Below are positions 17,434 to 27,034 of a stretch of 59,489 bases of DNA, piece after piece. The DNA is from Fontibacterium universale. Lineage in GTDB: Bacteria; Pseudomonadota; Alphaproteobacteria; Pelagibacterales; Pelagibacteraceae. A program made the translations under genes and the position numbers. The notes beneath the pieces are model-generated. The model worked only from the letters and a program-made list of their open reading frames with translations, had not been told where the DNA came from and did not search any database. The stretch lies in the NCBI GenBank assembly GCA_965236175.1, contig CBDEAT010000007.1, forward strand, positions 1-59,489, read 5' to 3'. Numbering within the stretch: position 1 is the stretch's first letter; every line of letters starts with the position of its first letter.

Positions 17434-18859
17434 AGATCTTAAATATATCCTGTTTCCATCTAGTATTATACTTTTCTATAAGTGACTGAGCTGGTGATTT
17501 TTTATCTTTAATAAAATTATGAATATCTTTAAGAAAAATATTCTCATCCATCCCTTTACTATTAGTCTGATTTCTATTCTTCAATCCTAAAGCTGACAAA
17601 TCTACTAACTTTTTAGCATGATCAAATATTTTTTTATTTTTAATCTCAGCATCAAAACCTTTTTTTGGAACTTCTAAGTATGCATTATAAATATCTTGGT
17701 AACTCCAACTTTCTACATATTCTAAAGCCTGATTTAATGAATCCTCATCATAAAGAAGTCCGGTCCAAAATGCAGGTATTGAGCATATGCCTGCGGATGA
17801 GCAAGAATCTGCGGATCTGATCTCTAAATATTTTTTTAATCTTAATTCAGTAAAAATAGTTGATATATGATTTTCCCAATCTTGAATGGTCGGTTTTTTG
17901 TTTGGATAGTTTTTTAATTTTCCAGAAATAAAATCATTAAAACTTTCACCTGCACAATCAATATATTCATCCTCCTTAATTATAAAATACATTGGCACTT
18001 TAAGTGCAAAATCCACATAACGTTCAAAACTATTTTCATCCTGCAAGAAAAATTCTGGAATTCCAGATCTGTTTTTATCGGTATTTTGCCAAATATGAGT
18101 TCTGTAAGATAAATAACCATTCAACTCTTTTTCTTTAAATGGAGAATTAGAAAACAAAGACACAGCTACGGGGGTGATGGCTGCTATTAATTTTGATTTT
18201 TTTTTATAATCAACCTCATTTAAATAATCTAAATTAACCTGCGTGGCGCAAGTTCGATGCATCATATCTAGCCCATTTCTTCCAACACTTGGCATATACT
18301 TTCTCATAATTTCATATCTCTTTTTTGGAGATTTAAAAACGTCACTTAACTTTACAATGGGTGCAAATCCATTTCCTAACAAACCGATTCCTAATTTGGC
18401 ACAAACAATCTTTAATTCTTTTAGATAAGAATTAATTTCATTACAGGTTTGATGAATGTTTTGAACAGCATCACCTGACAATTCAAACTGCAAACCTGGT
18501 TCTAAAGTAATATTTTTTTTATCCTTAACTAAACCTAAAATATTTTTTCCTTCTTTAATTGGTGCCCAATTATTTTTTATAAGTTCAGAAAAAATTTTTA
18601 AAATACTAACATCACCATCATAAGGAATGGGATTTTTATTTTTTAAATCAAATAAAAACTTTTCATGTTCGGTTCCAATTCTCCAACTATCTTTATTTTT
18701 AGAACCTTTTAAAAAATATTCTATTAACTGTTGTTTGTTATCGATGTGTTGCAATTTAATATCTAATTTATTTTTGGATTGCTCTAATTTATTCCTTAGA
18801 GTCGTCAAATTCAACTGACATTGTTTTATTTTAATGTAAGAAAAAAAATATATATTCAC
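17414..18859 (-). CDS. gshA: Glutamate-cysteine ligase (alphaproteobacterial/plant type)
   Basis: This enzyme makes gamma-glutamylcysteine, the first step of glutathione synthesis. The 481-residue sequence contains WRIGTEHEKFLFD, ITLEPGLQFELSGDAVQNIHQTCNE, MRKYMPSVGRNGLDMMHRTCATQVNLDY, and LEIRSADSCSSAGICSIPAFWTGLLYD. These are diagnostic of the plant/proteobacterial GshA class. The ATG at 18859 gives a slightly long hydrophobic N-terminus; a downstream start near the first conserved helix is also possible. The gene overlaps gshB, so both glutathione steps form one operon. Confidence 0.93.
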   Translation of the reverse strand: MNIYFFSYIKIKQCQLNLTTLRNKLEQSKNKLDIKLQHIDNKQQLIEYFLKGSKNKDSWRIGTEHEKFLFDLKNKNPIPYDGDVSILKIFSELIKNNWAPIKEGKNILGLVKDKKNITLEPGLQFELSGDAVQNIHQTCNEINSYLKELKIVCAKLGIGLLGNGFAPIVKLSDVFKSPKKRYEIMRKYMPSVGRNGLDMMHRTCATQVNLDYLNEVDYKKKSKLIAAITPVAVSLFSNSPFKEKELNGYLSYRTHIWQNTDKNRSGIPEFFLQDENSFERYVDFALKVPMYFIIKEDEYIDCAGESFNDFISGKLKNYPNKKPTIQDWENHISTIFTELRLKKYLEIRSADSCSSAGICSIPAFWTGLLYDEDSLNQALEYVESWSYQDIYNAYLEVPKKGFDAEIKNKKIFDHAKKLVDLSALGLKNRNQTNSKGMDENIFLKDIHNFIKDKKSPAQSLIEKYNTRWKQDIFKIFDEEAF

Positions 18860-18886
18860 TTAATCAAACTAAAATAGGAGAAATTC

Positions 18887-19174
18887 ATGAAAGGTTACTG
18901 GATTGCAAAATATAAAAAAGCAGAAGATACAAAAAAATTAGGTAGTTATGCAGAAAAAGCCTTGAAAGCTATTACCGATTTTGGCGGGACTCCTTTAGTA
19001 AGAGGAGGAAAATATACCACTCTTGAAGGTGAAGAATTTATCCGAACAGTTATTTGGGAATTTAAAGATTATGACACAGCATTAAATTGCTATAAATCTA
19101 AAAATTATCAAGAAGCCTGGTCTATAGCTAAAAATACTGTTGTTAGAGACCTTATGATTGTTGAAGGAATTTAA
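18887..19174 (+). CDS. DUF1330 family protein
   Basis: A 95-residue protein of the dimeric alpha/beta-barrel type. It starts with MKGYWIAKYKKAEDTKKLGSY and contains DFGGTPLVRGGKYTTLEGEEF, which match DUF1330; AGGAG lies before the ATG. The biochemical role of DUF1330 is unknown; the fold resembles monooxygenase-like dimers. It is divergent from gshA across 27 bases and overlaps the glycosylase gene end by 4 bases. Confidence 0.9.
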   Translation: MKGYWIAKYKKAEDTKKLGSYAEKALKAITDFGGTPLVRGGKYTTLEGEEFIRTVIWEFKDYDTALNCYKSKNYQEAWSIAKNTVVRDLMIVEGI

Positions 19175-19800
19175 TATTCAACTGGAACAGGGTCTATACT
19201 TCTCCACATATACCAAGTGGCAACTGTTGTGTATGGATGCCATTTATTTTTAAAAAAATCTAACTGATCTTTTTTTAAGGGATACTCCTTTTTATAATTT
19301 ATAGAAATTGCCTTAATCAAACCAATATCTGAAAATGGAAAAATATTTGACCGATTAAGATTAAAAATAAGAAACATTTGTGCAGTCCAAATTCCAATAC
19401 CTTTAATCCTAACCAAATGTTTAATAGCCTCTTCATCTGACATTTTTTGTAAGCTTTTTATATCTAGTCTTTTGTCAAAAAATTCTTTTGCTATTATTCT
19501 TAAATACAAAATTTTTTGACGGGACAATCCAATAGAGGCCAATTTTGCTTTTGGTAATTTTATTAAATTTATTGGTTTAATTTTTTTAATGGCCTTTTCA
19601 AATTTTAACCATATTGCGTCTGCGGCTTTTACAGAAATTTGCTGACCTATAATTGATCTGCATAATGAATAAAATGGATCATTTCTTGTAACTAAATGTC
19701 CATCATATTGATTAATAATTTTTGCCAATTTCTTATCTTTTTTAGATAAAAATTTCTTTGCCTCATGCCAATAATGTGGCGGTTTAATTTTTTTAATCAC
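19171..19800 (-). CDS. DNA-3-methyladenine glycosylase II-like (HhH-GPD)
   Basis: This is a 209-residue base-excision repair enzyme. It has the helix-hairpin-helix LVRIKGIGIWTAQMFLIF followed by the catalytic-Asp segment FPFSDIGLIKAI. The region FYSLCRSIIGQQISVKAADAIW is typical of AlkA-type glycosylases. It removes alkylated bases from DNA. There is no iron-sulfur cysteine cluster, which argues against Nth/MutY. The stop of the upstream EamA gene is one base away, so the two may be cotranscribed. Confidence 0.9.
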   Translation of the reverse strand: MIKKIKPPHYWHEAKKFLSKKDKKLAKIINQYDGHLVTRNDPFYSLCRSIIGQQISVKAADAIWLKFEKAIKKIKPINLIKLPKAKLASIGLSRQKILYLRIIAKEFFDKRLDIKSLQKMSDEEAIKHLVRIKGIGIWTAQMFLIFNLNRSNIFPFSDIGLIKAISINYKKEYPLKKDQLDFFKNKWHPYTTVATWYMWRSIDPVPVEY

Positions 19801-19801
19801 A

Positions 19802-20673
19802 CTAATGCTTCTTATTTTTTACTTGTTCACGCTTAAATATTACAAATGTGCTAATAATTATTATTATAGCTCCAATAATAGTTGAAACGGATGGAATTTC
19901 AGAAAAAATATAATAACCAAAAAAAATTGCAGATAATACGCTTAAGTATTTGAGTGGTGTAATTAATGATGCATCAGCTCTTCTGTAGGCTGTTGTCATA
20001 AATAAATTTGCAATAGATCCACAAATTCCTATCATGCATAAATAAAAAAAATCTAAAATATTTGGCATTTTCCATTCTTCAAAAAAGAATGCTGCGGAGC
20101 TAACAACTATTAACAAAGCTGTAAAATAGAAGGCTATTAAATAATCTGGCTCAGTTTTTGATAATCTTTTAATTGATACTGCAACAATACTAAACCCAAT
20201 ACAGAAAAAAATTGGAAAAATACAATATACATTAAAAAGACTTGTTCCTGGTTTGGTAATAAATAAAACTCCAATAAGACCGGCTATAACCGAAAACCAT
20301 CTTCTGTAACCAACAACTTCTTTTAAAAAAATTATAGAAAAAATTGTTACAAATACTGGCGTTGCTTGAGCAATGGAAACTACATCAGCTAATTTCATAT
20401 ATTTTACGCCAATAAACGTTGAGATCATTGCAAATGTTCCAGCAAAGGCTCTTATAAAATGCAATGTGGGTTTATTGGTTTTAAAAAAGTAAATATTTTA
20501 TTCTTAGGGATTAAGAAAAAAATTGGAATTAATCCAAATAGCCCTCTAAAAAAAGCAACTTCACCAATTGGATAATGATTTGTTGTTAATTTAACTAGAA
20601 TATCCATCATAGAAAAACAGATAACGCTTAACAGCATATAAAAAGAACCTGTTCTATTAGATGATAGCATCAA
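19802..20673 (-). pseudogene. EamA/DMT-family permease, split by one frameshift
   Basis: The N-terminal part (SFYMLLSVICFSMMDILVKLTTNHYPIGEVAFFRG) reads from 20673 and ends at 20452. The rest (LHFIRAFAGTFAMISTFIGVKYMKLADVVSIAQATPVFV, FLKEVVGYRRW) continues in another frame to 19802. One missing A in the A-run near 20477-20490 would restore the usual sequence between the parts. Joined, it is a normal ten-helix DMT transporter of about 290 residues. The substrate is unknown. I regard it as an intact gene with an indel error. Confidence 0.85.
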
Positions 20674-20729
20674 TATATTTTACCTAAATCTTTTCATAAC
20701 ATATAAAAATAACTTTAATATAAAATTTT

Positions 20730-21185
20730 ATGAGTATTGCTATTTTTGCGGCTGGATGTTTTTGGGGTATTGAAAAGAAATTTGATCTCACAAAAGGTGT
20801 AACGAAAGTTGAAGTTGGTTACACTGGTGGAGAAACTAAAAATCCAACTTATGAACAAGTTTGTTACGAAGAAACTGGCCATGCTGAGGCGGTAAGAATA
20901 AATTTTGATGAAAATATTATAACTTACAAAGAACTATTAAATGTTTTTTGGTCTTGTCATAATCCTACTACTTTGAATAGACAAGGACCTGATATTGGTA
21001 AACAATATCGTTCAGCAATATTTTATCTAAATGATAAGCAGAAACTTGAAGCTGAAGAATCTAAAAAAATAATGAATGAAACCAAGTTTAATAATAACAT
21101 TGTGACAGAAATTACTAAATTTGATGAATTTTATTTAGCAGAAGAATATCATCAGAAATATCTAAAAAAACTTGGAAAATATTAA
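20730..21185 (+). CDS. msrA: Peptide-methionine (S)-S-oxide reductase
   Basis: The 151-residue protein has the MsrA active site at the N-terminus (FAAGCFWGIE, Cys10), plus VEVGYTGGETKNPTYEQVC, TGHAEAVRI and NRQGPDIGKQYRSAIFY. It repairs oxidised methionine in proteins or free methionine. The usual C-terminal extension with resolving cysteines is absent, so thioredoxin or another thiol may act directly. Its stop overlaps the ATG of the sulfurtransferase gene (TAATG), making a two-gene sulfur/redox operon. Confidence 0.95.
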   Translation: MSIAIFAAGCFWGIEKKFDLTKGVTKVEVGYTGGETKNPTYEQVCYEETGHAEAVRINFDENIITYKELLNVFWSCHNPTTLNRQGPDIGKQYRSAIFYLNDKQKLEAEESKKIMNETKFNNNIVTEITKFDEFYLAEEYHQKYLKKLGKY

Positions 21186-22000
21186 TGTCATTAATTACAA
21201 CAGATTGGTTAGAAAAAAATCTTTTTAAAGAAGATATTAAAGTCCTAGATTGTTCCTGGCATATGCCAAATACTAAAAGAGTTGGTAAAGATGAATTTTT
21301 AAATGAACACATACCAGGATCAATCTTTTTTGATATTGATAAATTTTCAGACCCTTTAGCAAAGTTTCCTCACACAATTCCCTCTGCAGACTTATTTGAA
21401 AAACTAAGCTCAGAACTTGGAATTAAAAACTCAGATCATATTATAGTTTACGATAGTCTTGGTATTTTTAGTGCTCCTAGAGTTTGGTGGATGTTTAATT
21501 ATTTTGGTCATAAAAAAATATCGATTCTTGATGGGGGCTTGGTTAAATGGAAAAATGAAAATAAAAAAATAGAAAATGGAACTGGAAAAAAATTTCCAAA
21601 AAGTAATTTCAAATGCATCACAAAACATGAAATGCTTGTGCTAATTGATCACGTTAAAGAAAATATTAACAATAAAAAATTTGAATTAGTAGATGCTAGA
21701 AGTAAAGGCCGGTTTAATGGCACTGAGAATGAACCAAGACCAGATATAAAGAGTGGATCTATCCCTAAAAGCTGCAATATGCCTTGGGCAGAATGTATTG
21801 ATCCAGTAACTAAATGCTTTTTGTCTAAAGAAGAACTTCAAAAAAAGTTTGAACAAATAAATATTAATAAAAATTCTAACGTTGTATTTTCTTGCGGCTC
21901 TGGTGTTACTGCATGCATAGTTGCTAAAGCGTTTGAAATAATAGATGGAAATAAATTCTCGGTTTATGATGGCTCTTGGACTGAATGGGCTAGTCAATAA
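21185..22000 (+). CDS. sseA: 3-mercaptopyruvate/thiosulfate sulfurtransferase
   Basis: This two-domain rhodanese has 271 residues. The N-terminal domain is inactive (IKVLDCSWHMPNTKRVGKDEFLNEHIPGSIFFD). The C-terminal domain carries the active cysteine, Cys237, in SCGSGVTA. The CGSGVTA loop is typical of 3-mercaptopyruvate sulfurtransferases, whereas rhodaneses have CRxGxT/R. It transfers sulfur from mercaptopyruvate to thiol or cyanide acceptors in the cytoplasm. It is translationally coupled to msrA. Confidence 0.92.
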   Translation: MSLITTDWLEKNLFKEDIKVLDCSWHMPNTKRVGKDEFLNEHIPGSIFFDIDKFSDPLAKFPHTIPSADLFEKLSSELGIKNSDHIIVYDSLGIFSAPRVWWMFNYFGHKKISILDGGLVKWKNENKKIENGTGKKFPKSNFKCITKHEMLVLIDHVKENINNKKFELVDARSKGRFNGTENEPRPDIKSGSIPKSCNMPWAECIDPVTKCFLSKEELQKKFEQININKNSNVVFSCGSGVTACIVAKAFEIIDGNKFSVYDGSWTEWASQ

Positions 22001-22079
22001 ATAAACCGCTAGAATCAAGTATATTTAAATAACAAAGAAATTTTTTTTTCAATTAAAGCATGTTATTACATGCATCTTC

Positions 22080-22955
22080 ATGAATACTTCAAAAAAAATA
22101 ATAATAGCTGTCAGTATCATTGTTATTCTCGTTGTTGCAATCATTGCCGGTCGAATGATTTTAAACAATATTATTCAAAAAAAAATTAATGAAGTAAAAC
22201 CAACTGAAGTTATTGCGGAAGAAGTAAAAAAATTAGAATTTTACGAAAAAATTGAAACTTTTGGAACTGCTTTAGCAAATCAATCATTTTCTATTCGTAT
22301 TAAAAAAACAGAATTAATTAGTTCCTTAGAATTTGATAAAAATTTAATGGTTCAAAAAAACCAACTCATCGCTCAATTAAAAACAGAAAAAATAACAGCT
22401 CCTTTTAATGGAAGATTAGGAGTTAGAGAAATTACACCTGGAATTTTAGGTGGCGAAGATTCTATAATTGCAACTTTGGACGATATTGAAACAATTAAGC
22501 TCGATATTAAAGTTCCTGAAAGTTACTTAAATATTCTTAAAAAAGATCTAAAAATTAAAGCAAGTTCAGAAGCGTTTAGCGATATATTTTCTGGTACATT
22601 AGATACTGTAAGCGCTCGAGTTGATCCAATTACTAGATCTATTTTGGTTCAGGTAAAAATTAAAAATTCTAATTACAAAATAATTCCTGGAATGCTAGTC
22701 AATATTGAAATTATTTATAATGAAAAAACCTCTTTAGGAGTTCCAGAGGAATCTTTAGTTCTTCAAGGTAATAGAACTATTGTTTATAAAGTAATTGAAG
22801 ATAAGTCTGTTGCGCTTACCGAGGTAAAAACAGGAATCAGAAATTATGGAAAAGTTGAAATAATATCTGGATTAAATCCTGGTGATAAAATTATTAGAGA
22901 GGGTGTTTCAAAAATTAGAGACAAAGCACAAATAAAATTAATAAGTAAACAATAA
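22080..22955 (+). CDS. RND efflux periplasmic adaptor, lacking the usual alpha-hairpin
   Basis: The 291-residue membrane-fusion protein has an N-terminal membrane anchor (about 7-24). The first lipoyl half ends near NLMVQKNQLIAQL (about 89-100). The second half starts almost at once with ITAPFNGRLGVREITPG (105-121). Normal adaptors have about 60-100 residues of alpha-hairpin between these segments, used to contact the TolC-like channel. The beta-barrel and membrane-proximal parts (LDIKVPESYLNIL, ARVDPITRSILVQVKI, VPEESLVLQGNRTIVYKV, GLNPGDKIIREGVSKI) are present. The next gene is the RND pump, one base away. Confidence 0.88.
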   Translation: MNTSKKIIIAVSIIVILVVAIIAGRMILNNIIQKKINEVKPTEVIAEEVKKLEFYEKIETFGTALANQSFSIRIKKTELISSLEFDKNLMVQKNQLIAQLKTEKITAPFNGRLGVREITPGILGGEDSIIATLDDIETIKLDIKVPESYLNILKKDLKIKASSEAFSDIFSGTLDTVSARVDPITRSILVQVKIKNSNYKIIPGMLVNIEIIYNEKTSLGVPEESLVLQGNRTIVYKVIEDKSVALTEVKTGIRNYGKVEIISGLNPGDKIIREGVSKIRDKAQIKLISKQ

Positions 22956-25900
22956 ATGTTCTTAACCGACATAAGTATTAAGCGTCCAGTTTTCGCAACT
23001 GTGATGTCGATTGTACTAGTAATATTTGGTTTAGTTATATTTAATAAAATAGCAGTTAGAGAGCTTCCAGATATTGATCCGAGCATTGTCACTGTGAGAA
23101 CTATTTACAAAGGAGCTTCAGCAGAAATTGTTGACTCTCAAATTACTCAAAAAATTGAAGATATTGTTGGTGGAACACCTGGTTTAGCCACTATTGATTC
23201 TAGAAGTGAAGACGGAAGATCAGTTGTTAGAATGGAATTTGAGCCTGGTGTTAGTGTTGATGAGGCAACAAACGATATTCGAGATAGAGTATCAAGAATC
23301 ATCGATTTTCTTCCTGATAATGCAGGACGACCTGATATATTTAAAACATCAGAAGGTAACCAGGTTGCCATATGGCTAAGATTGAGAAGTGTAAACTTAA
23401 ATGATTTAGAACTTAGTGATTATGCAAGTAGATATTTAAAAGATTATTTTTCAAGCGTTGATGGAGTTGGTCAAATAATTTTATCTGGCGAAAAAGAAAT
23501 ATCATTAAGAGTATGGATAAATCCATCAGCTTTATCTGCTAGAGATTTAACTGTTTCTGATATTGAGGCAGTCTTGTTAAAAGAAAATATTGAGCTTCCT
23601 GCAGGAAGATTGGAATCTAAAAGAATAGATCTTAATATTAAAGTAGATAAAAATTACAAAAACGTTGAGGATTTTAAAAATTTACCGATTAAAAGAGCGA
23701 GGGATGGATCTTTAGTAAGACTTAAAGACGTAGCTAGAGTTGAGCTGGGCCCTTTAAATTTAAGAACTTTATTTAAAGGTAATGGCTATCCTGTGGTTGG
23801 AATTGGAATTTACCAGCAATCAAATTCTAACACTATTGCTGTTGTTGATGGTATTAAAAAAAAGTTAACGGAAGTTAAAAAAAATCTTCCTGAAGGGGTT
23901 CAGTTAGATGTTGCTTTTGATAGATCTAATTATATTCGGGTTGCGGTCAATGAAGTTTACGTAACTTTATTTATATCGGTCGCACTTGTTGTTGGGGTTA
24001 TTTATTTATTTTTAGGAAACTTGACTTCCGTAATCATTCCTACTCTTGCTATACCCGTCTCTTTAATTTCAACTTTCTTATTAATTTACGCTGCAAACTT
24101 TAGTTTAAATTTATTTACTTTAATGGCTCTTGTCATTGCAATTGGTCTGGTTGTTGATGATGCAATTGTGATGTTAGAAAATATTTATAGGAGAGTTGAG
24201 GCTGGAGAAACTCCATTAATTGCATCTTACAAAGGAGCGAGCCAAGTTTCCTTTGCAATTATTGCAACGACAGTAGTTTTAATAGCGGTGTTTGTTCCTC
24301 TTATTTTCGTAAAAGGAATTGTTGGTAAATTATTTACTGAGTTGGCTCTAACCCTATCGTTCTCAATAGTTATTTCTGCGTTTGTTGCCCTTACATTATC
24401 TCCTATGCTTGCTTCAAAATATCTAAAACTGTCACATTCAAAGCCTAATTTTTTAAAAAAATTTGATTCTTATCTTGAAAAATTTTCTAGCTTTTATTTT
24501 GAAACTCTACTTTTGTTACTTTATAAAAAAAAGGAGATTATTATATTTTTAGTAGGAGTTTTAATTTCAGTTATTATTTTATTTAAAATTACTCCTAAAG
24601 AATTAATACCCCCTGAAGATAGAGGAGTATTCTATGTAGTCATTCAAGCGCCTGATGGATCCGGATTTGAATACACTAAAGAAAAAACTGAAAATATAGA
24701 AAAAGTATTTTTAGCTGATCTAGGCAAAGGTCTTTATAGAGAAATATTAGCAAGAGTTCCTGGATTCCAAAGCGGTATTGATCAAGTAAACACGGGTTTC
24801 TTAGTAGTCCTTTTAGAAGATTGGGGAAAAAGAAAAAAATTCTCTAATCAAAATTTAGGCGGAATATTCCAACAACTAAACTCTTTTCCAGGCGTTAAAG
24901 CGTTTCCAATTATGCCTCAAGGATTAAGAGGTGGAGCAGGTGAAAAACCAATTCAGTTTGTATTAAAAGGAAATACTTATGAAGAGTTAATTAAATGGAA
25001 AGAAATAATAAAAGCTGAGGCCGTAAAAAATAAAAACTTAGTTAACGTAGATGACGATTTGGATCTAACTAAACCTCAATTAAAAATTAGAATTAATGCT
25101 GATAAGGCTGCAGACCTTGGTGTTTCAGTTGATTCTATAGCAAAAACAATTGAGACAATGTTTGGCTCTAAAGAAGTTACAAAATTTACAAAAGAAGGAA
25201 GAGAATATTCTGTGATGCTTCAAGCAGATGTTAAAAATAGACAAGAACCCTCTAATCTAAATAAAGTAGTAGTAAGATCTAGTTCTGGAAAGTTAGTTCC
25301 ACTTACAAGCGTTGCAACTTTTTATGATGAGTCCACTTACACATCTTTAAATAGATACAACAGACAAAGAGCAGTTACAATTTCTGCAAGATTAGTTGGC
25401 AATTATACTATTAGTGAAGCACTTACTTATTTAGAAGGTATTGCGAAAGAAAAATTACCATCAACTGCTAGGATTGATTACAAAGGAGAATCTTTAGAAT
25501 TTAAAAATACAAGTTCTGATATCTATTTTATTTTTTTACTTGCATTATTTACTGCTTATTTATCGTTGGCTGCGCAATTTGAAAGTTGGAAACATCCGTT
25601 AACTATCATGTTAACCGTGCCTCTTGCTATTCTCGGTGGAATTATTGGACTTTGGGTAATTGGTAGTTCATTAAATATTTACAGCCAAATTGCATTAATT
25701 GTTTTAATAGGTCTCGCCGCCAAGAATGGAATTTTAATAGTCGAATTTGCAAATCAATTAAGAACGCAAGGATTACAATTAAAAGAGGCGATTATTGAAT
25801 CATGTAGAGTTAGATTAAGACCTATTCTAATGACTTCAGTTGCAACTATTATTGGTGTTGTTCCATTAATTATTGCAACAGGACCTGGTGCAGCTAGTAG

Positions 25901-26063
25901 AGCAACCGTTGGTATTGTTATTTTTATGGGAATGTTTTTTGCAACCCTTTTTACTCTTTATGTGATCCCAGTGATGTATTTAATTATAGGACAGAATACT
26001 GGAAGAATGGATGCAGTTGAGATTGAACTAGAAAAACAATTAAAAGAATCTTCTAGTAAATAA
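22956..26063 (+). CDS. RND-family efflux pump, inner-membrane permease
   Basis: A full-length 1035-residue HAE1-type pump. It starts with FLTDISIKRPVFATVMSIVLV and has porter domains with INPSALSARDLTVSDIE. The proton-relay helix is ALVIAIGLVVDDAIVMLENIYRRVEAGE, with the Asp-Asp pair. The second half has LIGLAAKNGILIVEFANQLR and RLRPILMTSVATIIGVVPLIIATGPGAASR. It exports drugs, detergents or metabolites using proton flow. It pairs with the adaptor just upstream. No outer-membrane channel gene is present in the window. The 3' end overlaps the lipoprotein gene by 11 bases. Confidence 0.95.
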   Translation: MFLTDISIKRPVFATVMSIVLVIFGLVIFNKIAVRELPDIDPSIVTVRTIYKGASAEIVDSQITQKIEDIVGGTPGLATIDSRSEDGRSVVRMEFEPGVSVDEATNDIRDRVSRIIDFLPDNAGRPDIFKTSEGNQVAIWLRLRSVNLNDLELSDYASRYLKDYFSSVDGVGQIILSGEKEISLRVWINPSALSARDLTVSDIEAVLLKENIELPAGRLESKRIDLNIKVDKNYKNVEDFKNLPIKRARDGSLVRLKDVARVELGPLNLRTLFKGNGYPVVGIGIYQQSNSNTIAVVDGIKKKLTEVKKNLPEGVQLDVAFDRSNYIRVAVNEVYVTLFISVALVVGVIYLFLGNLTSVIIPTLAIPVSLISTFLLIYAANFSLNLFTLMALVIAIGLVVDDAIVMLENIYRRVEAGETPLIASYKGASQVSFAIIATTVVLIAVFVPLIFVKGIVGKLFTELALTLSFSIVISAFVALTLSPMLASKYLKLSHSKPNFLKKFDSYLEKFSSFYFETLLLLLYKKKEIIIFLVGVLISVIILFKITPKELIPPEDRGVFYVVIQAPDGSGFEYTKEKTENIEKVFLADLGKGLYREILARVPGFQSGIDQVNTGFLVVLLEDWGKRKKFSNQNLGGIFQQLNSFPGVKAFPIMPQGLRGGAGEKPIQFVLKGNTYEELIKWKEIIKAEAVKNKNLVNVDDDLDLTKPQLKIRINADKAADLGVSVDSIAKTIETMFGSKEVTKFTKEGREYSVMLQADVKNRQEPSNLNKVVVRSSSGKLVPLTSVATFYDESTYTSLNRYNRQRAVTISARLVGNYTISEALTYLEGIAKEKLPSTARIDYKGESLEFKNTSSDIYFIFLLALFTAYLSLAAQFESWKHPLTIMLTVPLAILGGIIGLWVIGSSLNIYSQIALIVLIGLAAKNGILIVEFANQLRTQGLQLKEAIIESCRVRLRPILMTSVATIIGVVPLIIATGPGAASRATVGIVIFMGMFFATLFTLYVIPVMYLIIGQNTGRMDAVEIELEKQLKESSSK

Positions 26064-26655
26064 AATACTTATTCGTCGTTAATTGATTTTTGCACTGATT
26101 AAGTTGTGCTCTATATTTTTTTGCAACCCTATCAACTTCTCTTGCATAAGGAATAACTTTGGGTGATTTTTTATAATCTTTAAAATTTCCCCAACCTTCA
26201 TGATAAGCAATGTATTGTTTAAAATAATCATCTTTTGGAATTTTTAATAACTGACTACTCTTATTTATGTACCAGCCAATAAAATCTACTGAATCATTAA
26301 AACTTACCCTAAGAGCAAGCGGCTGATTAGTTTCTCTTACAAACTGATCCCAAGTTTTATTTATAGCTTGAGAGTAGCCAAATGCACTTGATTTTCTTTT
26401 ATAAGGAATAACTTTAAATAATTTATCCCACTCAGGTGCTGCCAACCAATCAAAATCAGATTCTCTTTGAATAATTGCCATCTGCAATTCTACAGGGGCT
26501 CCCCATTTTTTCTCAGAATTTTTTACAAATTTGTACCAAAAATAATTGTCGGTAAACATAAGACATGTATTGGATGTGTCTCTTGGTGCTGAAATGCAGG
26601 AAGTAATAAATAAAAGAGATAAATATAATAAAAATTTAAATCTGTTTCGAATCAT
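26053..26655 (-). CDS. SLT-like lytic transglycosylase lipoprotein
   Basis: The 200-residue product has a lipoprotein signal (LLYLSLLFITSC) with the lipidated Cys20. A lysozyme-like SLT fold follows: LQMAIIQRESDFDW with the likely catalytic Glu65, SSAFGYSQAINKTWDQF, and YIAYHEGWGNF. Such enzymes cleave peptidoglycan in the periplasm or at the outer membrane. It converges on the RND pump gene with an 11-base overlap, so it is probably not part of the pump. The substrate role is inferred from fold motifs. Confidence 0.85.
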   Translation of the reverse strand: MIRNRFKFLLYLSLLFITSCISAPRDTSNTCLMFTDNYFWYKFVKNSEKKWGAPVELQMAIIQRESDFDWLAAPEWDKLFKVIPYKRKSSAFGYSQAINKTWDQFVRETNQPLALRVSFNDSVDFIGWYINKSSQLLKIPKDDYFKQYIAYHEGWGNFKDYKKSPKVIPYAREVDRVAKKYRAQLNQCKNQLTTNKYFIY

Positions 26656-26680
26656 TAAACTAAACTTAGTTTAAATAATT

Positions 26681-27001
26681 TTATTTGGTAGAGCTTTTAA
26701 TCCAACGTAAAAAATCTTTATTACCATTCTTTATATCTACAAAAACAATACACGGACATTCGTAGGAGCTAATTTTTTTTACATGAGTAATAATTTTATT
26801 CATATTTTTCTTTACTGTTTTTCCAACAAGAATGCTTTCATTTACAATATTAATTTTTTTCTTATTCCATTTAAAATAAGATTTTATGTTTGGAATAATA
26901 TTTGCGCAGGCAACTAGATCTTTTTTAACAAGATCATAAGCGATTTTATTTGCTTCAACTTTATTCTTACAAGTCATATAAAATAATTTATAATCACTCA
27001 T
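26681..27001 (-). CDS. cutA: CutA-like divalent-cation tolerance protein
   Basis: This 106-residue protein matches CutA1: MTCKNKVEANKIAYDLVKKDLVACANIIPNIKSYFKWNKKK, ESILVGKTVKK, and YECPCIVFVDIKNGNKDFLRWI. CutA1 forms very stable ferredoxin-like trimers; its cellular role is still debated, with metal tolerance being the historic label. The gene is divergent from gpmA across about 33 bases and upstream of the lipoprotein gene on the same strand. Confidence 0.93.
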   Translation of the reverse strand: MSDYKLFYMTCKNKVEANKIAYDLVKKDLVACANIIPNIKSYFKWNKKKINIVNESILVGKTVKKNMNKIITHVKKISSYECPCIVFVDIKNGNKDFLRWIKSSTK

Positions 27002-27034
27002 AAATTTTTAGTATCACAATTTAAAAAATAAAAA

